Shown here: piece after piece, positions 20,301-24,870 of the stretch
How the letters are laid out: each line of letters starts with the position of its first letter
Position numbering within the stretch: the stretch's first letter is position 1
Virus record (IMG/VR): IMGVR_UViG_3300034019_000940
Location: 1 to 24,870 of that record
Length of the DNA stretch: 24,870 bases
Reading direction: 5' to 3' (one strand)
From: a virus
Notes under the pieces: model-generated
Told to the model about the DNA's origin: nothing
The model's database searches: none
Seen by the model: the letters and a program-made list of their open reading frames with translations, nothing else
Made by a program: the position numbers and the translations under genes

Positions 20301-22624
20301 TGACTCCAATCAATATATCAGGTTTAACTTGGTGGAATCAATATAGTAATCCATCATTTCTAAATTTATCAGGTAATGAAATATTAAGTGTAATTGATGG
20401 ATTAAATTCAACAACCTACTTTCAAACAGAAATTGGTAACAGAGTAAAATTCCAAAATGATATTTATTCTGCAACCACCTCAGGTTTCAGTGGTGGAACA
20501 CTTAATGTAGGAACAAATAGGATGTCCTCACTGAATGGACAATACTCAGGCACATCCGATTTTACAATTTTTACAAGATATATTTTTACAGGAACTGCAA
20601 GTGATGATGTTATTTGTTCTTCTGATGCTGGTGGTGGAATAAATGGTCAATTATATGATGGAACAACAGTCCCTTACAGATGGTTTCAAAATAAGATTAC
20701 AGGTTCAAATATAGAATATAATATTTGGGCAGACCCAAATACTGCTGACGGGTTTGTAAATTTTAATCAAACTTTAACAGCAAATACTTGGATTGACCAA
20801 GCATTGAGATGTTATCAAGATGGTTCACTTTATAGAATTGAGTTATGGATTGATAATGTATTAGTTAATTCAAACTCCACGACATTTACTTCTGTACCAC
20901 CAGTATTAAATCCTGGTATTGTTGTTGCAACTTCATTCAACGGTAGTATAGCGGAACAGTTTTGGTTTAATAAAAAATTGGATTCATCTGAACTAACACA
21001 GATGTTTGATTATCTTGTTCAAAGATATGACGCACCGATTATCACACCAACACCTACACCAACGATAACTCAAACATCAACTCCTACTCCTACATCACAA
21101 ACCCCAACTCCAACTCCTACACAAACAGGAACACCTAACATAACACCAACCCCATCATCAACAGGGATTCCACAACTTGGAATTAACTTCAAGACCATCG
21201 CTGATGATTTCAAATACTTAGCCAACAAACACAAACAAATCAATTCGTTTGGTATTGGTGATACAGACCAATTGGGTTATCTAATTCAGTCAAGAGACAA
21301 ACAAGAGAACCCATCAGATAACTCACCATACTTCCCACTACTTTATGTTGTTCCATCTAATATTAAGAATGACCTTAGATTCAAAACTTGGACATTCAAT
21401 GTCGTAACACTCGATATAGTTGAAAGGGATTTAGCGAACTCACTTGATACATTATCTGATACCTTACAAATCTTGAATGATGTTATAAGTCAATTCAGAT
21501 TATCTGTAACAAACAATCAGGGTAATTTTAACACACTCTATTATCTTGATGATACGGTTCAATGTAACCCCTTCCAAGAGAAGTATCAGGACTTATGTAA
21601 TGGATGGAATGGATTATTACAAATCAAAACTAAGACCCCATTAGACAGATGTGCTGCTGCGTTTAATACATTTACAGGGACACCAATCTATCACGAAGGA
21701 ATCAACCTAAGAACCTTCATATATGATTTCCAATTGTTAGCAGACCATCACAAACAAATCAATTCATTTGGTTGGGGTGACTTCGATGATTTCTCTTACA
21801 ATGTAGATTCAAGAGACAAACAAGATAACCCAACATATAATCCACCATATTATCCTTATATGTATGTGATTCCAAACAACGCAACACAAGAGTTTGGATT
21901 TATGACTTATGAGTTTAATATCATCATTGGAGATATTGTGGATAGAGATTTGAACAATATGATTGATGGATGGTCAGATACAAACCAAATCCTTGATGAT
22001 ATCATTTCTCAATTTAGATTGTCTGTAACAGATTCACTTGGAAACTTTAATCAGGATTATTATCTCGATGATATGGTTGACTGTTCACCATTCATTGAGA
22101 AGTATGATGATATGTTAATTGGTTGGACTGCAACTCTTAGAATACAAGTTAAGACACCTCTTGATAGATGTGATGCAGCGTTTGATACAATGACTGGTCC
22201 TGAACCAACACCAAATCCAACATTGACTCCAACACCAACAGGAACATTAATACCATCACCTACCCCAACTAATACTGAGACACCAACTCCTACTCCTACA
22301 ATCACAGATACTCCTACACCGACTCCTACAATTACGGACACTCCAACATCAACTCCAACACCAACAATAACAGACACTCCAACATCAACTCCAACCCCTA
22401 CAATTACTGCGTCACAGACACCTACAATAACCGCATCTCCAACAGAGACATCAACACCAACGCCTACATTAACTGCATCCCCAACTCCAACAATTACTGC
22501 GAGTCCAACACCAACAATCAACCCAACACCAACTCCTACACCAACTCCACCATCAGGAGCACAACTATGGAACACAAACCCAGATACTTGGGATAATGAA
22601 AATCAACAATGGAATTTAATCTAA
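20300..22624 (+). CDS. Large tail protein: lectin-like domain, Pro/Thr linkers and a duplicated tail-terminator-like domain
   Basis: The 774-residue protein has five parts. Residues 1-245 resemble a LamG-like lectin ([52 protein letters not shown]). A Pro/Thr linker follows (~248-290). Residues ~294-455 and ~467-632 are two copies of one domain, 173 codons apart, each with KHKQINSFG or [14 protein letters not shown]-[ED]-[15 protein letters not shown] or [18 protein letters not shown] and KTPLDRC. A long Pro/Thr stalk (~634-755) and a short Trp-rich end ([15 protein letters not shown]) close it. In other Bacteroidota phages I recall the repeated domain as a single-domain, tail-terminator-like protein. 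Here it is doubled and fused to a lectin. Confidence 0.7.
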   Translation: MTPINISGLTWWNQYSNPSFLNLSGNEILSVIDGLNSTTYFQTEIGNRVKFQNDIYSATTSGFSGGTLNVGTNRMSSLNGQYSGTSDFTIFTRYIFTGTASDDVICSSDAGGGINGQLYDGTTVPYRWFQNKITGSNIEYNIWADPNTADGFVNFNQTLTANTWIDQALRCYQDGSLYRIELWIDNVLVNSNSTTFTSVPPVLNPGIVVATSFNGSIAEQFWFNKKLDSSELTQMFDYLVQRYDAPIITPTPTPTITQTSTPTPTSQTPTPTPTQTGTPNITPTPSSTGIPQLGINFKTIADDFKYLANKHKQINSFGIGDTDQLGYLIQSRDKQENPSDNSPYFPLLYVVPSNIKNDLRFKTWTFNVVTLDIVERDLANSLDTLSDTLQILNDVISQFRLSVTNNQGNFNTLYYLDDTVQCNPFQEKYQDLCNGWNGLLQIKTKTPLDRCAAAFNTFTGTPIYHEGINLRTFIYDFQLLADHHKQINSFGWGDFDDFSYNVDSRDKQDNPTYNPPYYPYMYVIPNNATQEFGFMTYEFNIIIGDIVDRDLNNMIDGWSDTNQILDDIISQFRLSVTDSLGNFNQDYYLDDMVDCSPFIEKYDDMLIGWTATLRIQVKTPLDRCDAAFDTMTGPEPTPNPTLTPTPTGTLIPSPTPTNTETPTPTPTITDTPTPTPTITDTPTSTPTPTITDTPTSTPTPTITASQTPTITASPTETSTPTPTLTASPTPTITASPTPTINPTPTPTPTPPSGAQLWNTNPDTWDNENQQWNLI
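21041..21170 (+). repeat. Pro/Thr-coding linker tract
   Basis: About 130 bp encoding [20 protein letters not shown]-type sequence between the lectin-like domain and the duplicated domain of the 774-residue protein. Confidence 0.8.
21179..22196 (+). repeat. Tandem domain duplication within the 774-aa gene
   Basis: Copies begin at 21179 (GINFKT) and 21698 (GINLRT), 519 bp apart and in the same frame. The proteins match over about 160 residues, while the DNA has diverged at many positions, so the duplication is not recent. Confidence 0.8.
22200..22555 (+). repeat. Pro/Thr-coding stalk tract
   Basis: About 355 bp encoding [18 protein letters not shown] and TITASPT units. Its TITASQT motif also occurs in the stalk at 4776-5415, but with different codons. 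Confidence 0.85.
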
Positions 22625-22630
22625 AAAAAT

Positions 22631-23419
22631 ATGGCTAACTTATCAGGTCAAACAATACAATCAACATATCCAGGTTTATTAAACTTAAACACTGCGACAA
22701 CAGGTATCACATCAATACCACAAGCAATCACAGATGGTCTTGGTAATGATACAGGACTAAACATTGCAACTAATTATCTTGCAGCACCTAATCTACTCAA
22801 CTATTATAGTGAGTTTGTTCCTGATTATGGGGGTGTAGGATTCGGTGCTGGTTCAGCTGCAAACCCAGCAAACAGTAACAACAGGCTAATTTATAGTGCA
22901 TTTTGGGATTCAGGTGTAAATGCATATTCAGCATTAACTTATAACCTACAAACATTAACAACAACAAATGATACTGTAACATTTTCACTCTATACTGCAC
23001 AGATGGTAGATGGTATTGGAATTGCACCAAAAGATTTAATTTTGAGTGGTGTTTCAATGACTACAACAGGAACAACAGGTGTTAAAAAAACAAATTTGGT
23101 AAGTAATGTAAGTTTCTCAGGTTATAGTGGGGGTGGATATTACATCTACGGATATGTAATAACATCAACAGCTGCAACTCCAACCATAAGATTTACAACA
23201 AGAAATACAACAGTTGGGTCATATTCAAACTTTGATTCAATGGGTTTTTTCTTAACATCTGCTGGAACCTCATTAGTACCAGCCTCAAAGTCACTACTAC
23301 AAGTTAACATGGCCGTTTTGAATACTGTTCAAGAAAGTTATTCCAAATCAGATATACAAAACCAATGGACTGCTACTAACCCTACAAACTGGGGATTTGG
23401 ATTAAACACAGTTAAATAA
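22631..23419 (+). CDS. Tail fibre-like virion protein (262 aa)
   Basis: The product begins MANLSGQTIQSTYPGLLNLN, a start I recognise from environmental phage fibre-like proteins ('nLSGQtIqsTYp.lL.l...tgit..pq.itDGlGn.tgl.iat'). The remainder is Gly/Thr/Ser/Asn-rich and beta-type (GGGYYIYGYVITSTAATPTI, TTRNTTVGSYSNF), with no enzyme motif. The leader AAAAAAATATG matches that of the 9098 gene. It lies 6 bp after the 774-residue gene and overlaps the next gene by one base. It may form a receptor-binding or baseplate appendage. Confidence 0.65.
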   Translation: MANLSGQTIQSTYPGLLNLNTATTGITSIPQAITDGLGNDTGLNIATNYLAAPNLLNYYSEFVPDYGGVGFGAGSAANPANSNNRLIYSAFWDSGVNAYSALTYNLQTLTTTNDTVTFSLYTAQMVDGIGIAPKDLILSGVSMTTTGTTGVKKTNLVSNVSFSGYSGGGYYIYGYVITSTAATPTIRFTTRNTTVGSYSNFDSMGFFLTSAGTSLVPASKSLLQVNMAVLNTVQESYSKSDIQNQWTATNPTNWGFGLNTVK

Positions 23420-23979
23420 TGTTTGAACTATCCGAAATAGAATTACAGAGATTAGGGACTCTATTCGTTAACTTCTTCAAACAGAAGTTACAGGAGAAGA
23501 TATATCCCTATGGTAATCCTCAAAGAGGTGTTGGAGATAAAGTTGCGTCAGGTCAATTATTGAACTCACTCACAGCAACCGTGATGCCGAGACAGAACGG
23601 TGGATTCGAACTTGTAATTACCTATATGGATTACTTCCAAAATGTGAATTTAGGAAGAAGACCAGGAAAGGGGATGGTGCCCATACCAGCACTTCTTGAT
23701 TGGATAAAGCTTAGAAGAATTAAAGGGAGAAATGCAAAAGGAAAATTCATATCCAATCTATCATTAGCGTTCGCTATTAGACAGAACATTTTTAAGTTTG
23801 GTATCCGTCCAACCAATATTTATGATAAAGCGTATGACTCATTTGAAGCACTTTTGGAAAACCCACCACAAGAATTTCAAGATGAATACAACGCACTCTA
23901 TGAAGCAATCGGAAATGATGTAGAGAACTTCATAGCACAAACAGTAAACAAAGAGTTCCCATCAATAATTGACGAATGA
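23419..23979 (+). CDS. HK97 gp10-like head-tail joining / tail completion protein
   Basis: The 186-residue protein begins MFELSEIELQRLGTLFVNFF. Residues ~30-70 carry the amphipathic 'gr.. sGqL.nSl...v' pattern (KVASGQLLNSLTATVMPRQN), then ITYMDYFQNVNLGRRPGKGM with the 'yy..y.d.GrrpG' turn, and a helical IPALLDWIKLRRIKG / SLAFAIRQNIFKFGI segment. This is the gp10-like fold that closes the head-tail joint. Genes on both sides overlap by 1-4 nt, placing it in one operon with the fibre-like and the next tail gene. Its usual neighbours are the portal and connector, which here lie about 15 kb away in the window. Confidence 0.8.
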   Translation: MFELSEIELQRLGTLFVNFFKQKLQEKIYPYGNPQRGVGDKVASGQLLNSLTATVMPRQNGGFELVITYMDYFQNVNLGRRPGKGMVPIPALLDWIKLRRIKGRNAKGKFISNLSLAFAIRQNIFKFGIRPTNIYDKAYDSFEALLENPPQEFQDEYNALYEAIGNDVENFIAQTVNKEFPSIIDE

Positions 23980-24870
23980 GTTTAGATTTAACCATATTAC
24001 AAAAACCATTAGATGTTACTGAATCACATTCAGACCATACTTGGAATGTTTCCCTCAATGACTATTCAGCATATACAGACATTAGATTGGTTGTTGATGT
24101 ATACAAGAATCCGTATCAAAATGATATTGGTCCAAATAATCAACAAGGAACAAACCAACAATACGGAAAGTTTGGAAGATTATTAGTTCCATCAAATGAG
24201 TTCGGTAACTGTATCTTCAATGTGGAAACAGTTATTAGAAACTTCGTTCAAGCGAATCCAAGAAATATGGATATGGTTATGACTATGACCGCAGGAACAG
24301 CACAGAACGACCCCTATCTTGTTGAATACTATAACCAAGCAGGTCTAAACTTTACAGCGAACACATCACAAGCCACAATCGTTAATGAGAGACCCTCCAC
24401 AGTATCTTTTTCTAACGGTTTTAACGGGGGTTTTCCTGGTTTTGATAACATATATCACATCAACGAATATCGTTTAATTTTCGGGGTGCAATACACTTCT
24501 GGTGGGACTTCACAAATCATCATCGATACTACAAATTATAATGTCTATTCAGGTTGGACAGGTCAGAGCATTTCGGTATATTCTGCATCCACCCAACCTT
24601 ATGGAGTTACAATTTATCCTGGCGTTCAGGACAACAAAAGATTTGCTGTCTCATCGAATCCAAATTTTTCGTATTACTACTCTGGCACAAACTTATCTGG
24701 GCAATACAACTACTGGAATACAAAAGTGTTCGACTTCGCAATGAACACAGGGGTCTCCCCACTCAATCAGCCTGGTAGGTTTATGGGAACATTCGGTAAT
24801 GAAACAATCCCAATGACTTTATTCGGTGGACCAGTTATCCAAACAAGATATAGAACACACTACTACAAGT
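23976..24870 (+). CDS. Tail protein, N-terminal part (runs off the window)
   Basis: ATG 23976 overlaps the previous stop by 4 nt (ATGA), and the frame is open to the right edge without a stop, giving at least 298 residues. The product begins MSLDLTILQKPLDVTESHSD and continues with beta-rich, Asn/Tyr/Gly-rich sequence (WNVSLNDYSAYTDIRLVVDV, YGKFGRLLVPSNEFGNC, FDFAMNTGVSPLN). A start of the form 'qkPl...pS.n...w...s' is common among tail and baseplate proteins of Bacteroidota phages. A distal tail or baseplate role is inferred from style and neighbours. Short open frames in other phases here are shadows of this gene. Confidence 0.75.
   Translation, partial: MSLDLTILQKPLDVTESHSDHTWNVSLNDYSAYTDIRLVVDVYKNPYQNDIGPNNQQGTNQQYGKFGRLLVPSNEFGNCIFNVETVIRNFVQANPRNMDMVMTMTAGTAQNDPYLVEYYNQAGLNFTANTSQATIVNERPSTVSFSNGFNGGFPGFDNIYHINEYRLIFGVQYTSGGTSQIIIDTTNYNVYSGWTGQSISVYSASTQPYGVTIYPGVQDNKRFAVSSNPNFSYYYSGTNLSGQYNYWNTKVFDFAMNTGVSPLNQPGRFMGTFGNETIPMTLFGGPVIQTRYRTHYYK

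Noticed and set aside
22060-22575. 171-residue open frame on the minus strand rich in Val/Gly/Asp
   Set aside because: It is the reverse complement of the Pro/Thr stalk and the end of the duplicated domain; the composition follows from the repeat codons.
4359-22624. Diversity-generating retroelement target in the lectin-like domains
   Set aside because: No reverse transcriptase and no template/variable repeat pair are visible in the window.
24502-24778. Two overlapping open frames near the right edge
   Set aside because: Both lie in other phases of the long partial tail gene that starts at 23976 and runs off the window.
1-24870. tRNA genes, integrase, attachment sites
   Set aside because: No cloverleaf-like sequence with a usual T-loop, no recombinase motif and no paired direct repeats were noticed by eye; a tRNA or integrase profile scan was not possible.

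Overview
The window reads as part of a tailed double-stranded DNA phage genome with siphovirus-type virion genes, infecting a member of the Bacteroidota. The host call rests on three things seen in the sequence. No start codon I examined has a recognisable Shine-Dalgarno sequence. The small-gene region carries many TTG-N19/20-TA(A/T)CTT(T/C)G promoters, the Bacteroidota sigma-ABfr pattern. Many proteins resemble families I know from Bacteroidota phages: the XkdF-type protease, the MCP neighbour starting MSCNVSSG, DUF6291, and the ABC-ATPase/GNAT pair. All recognitions are from memory; no database search was run. The DNA is AT-rich and nearly all genes are on the + strand. No integrase, tRNA, CRISPR array or attachment site is visible. 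The window is cut inside genes at both ends.

Layout. Positions 1-9577 are virion genes: the end of the tape measure protein, a fused MuF-like/XkdF prohead protease, a scaffold-like protein, the major capsid protein, a putative tail tube protein, a lectin-like fibre protein with a Pro/Thr-rich stalk, a small ORF, the portal, a head-tail connector, a Cys-module protein and a second Pro/Thr protein. Positions 9578-9798 hold a 14-bp inverted repeat, a terminator and the first host-type promoter. Positions 9799-15282 hold about 16 small, mostly unknown genes, many with their own promoter. Among them are an ABC-type ATPase joined to a GNAT domain by a dnaX-like slippery heptamer, two paralogous small proteins, a Cys-rich lipoprotein and two membrane proteins. 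A lone minus-strand zinc-ribbon gene (15331-15687) ends at a shared convergent terminator. Positions 15770-17562 hold a DUF6291 protein, a winged-helix protein and a sigma-70-like factor. Positions 17531-19534 hold the terminase subunits. Positions 19552-24870 hold the tail module: a tail assembly chaperone with a second -1 slippery site, a 774-aa protein with a duplicated domain, a fibre-like protein, a gp10-like protein and a truncated tail protein.

How it may work together (inference). The small-gene region would be read by host RNA polymerase soon after infection. The phage sigma-like factor could then direct a second promoter class. A candidate is ATATTTAT, found 4-5 nt before the starts of the protease, portal, tail chaperone and minus-strand genes. 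The most interesting items are the two homopolymer slippery sites with in-frame conserved extensions, the host-type promoter array, the ATATTTAT elements, and the duplicated domain in the 774-aa tail protein.
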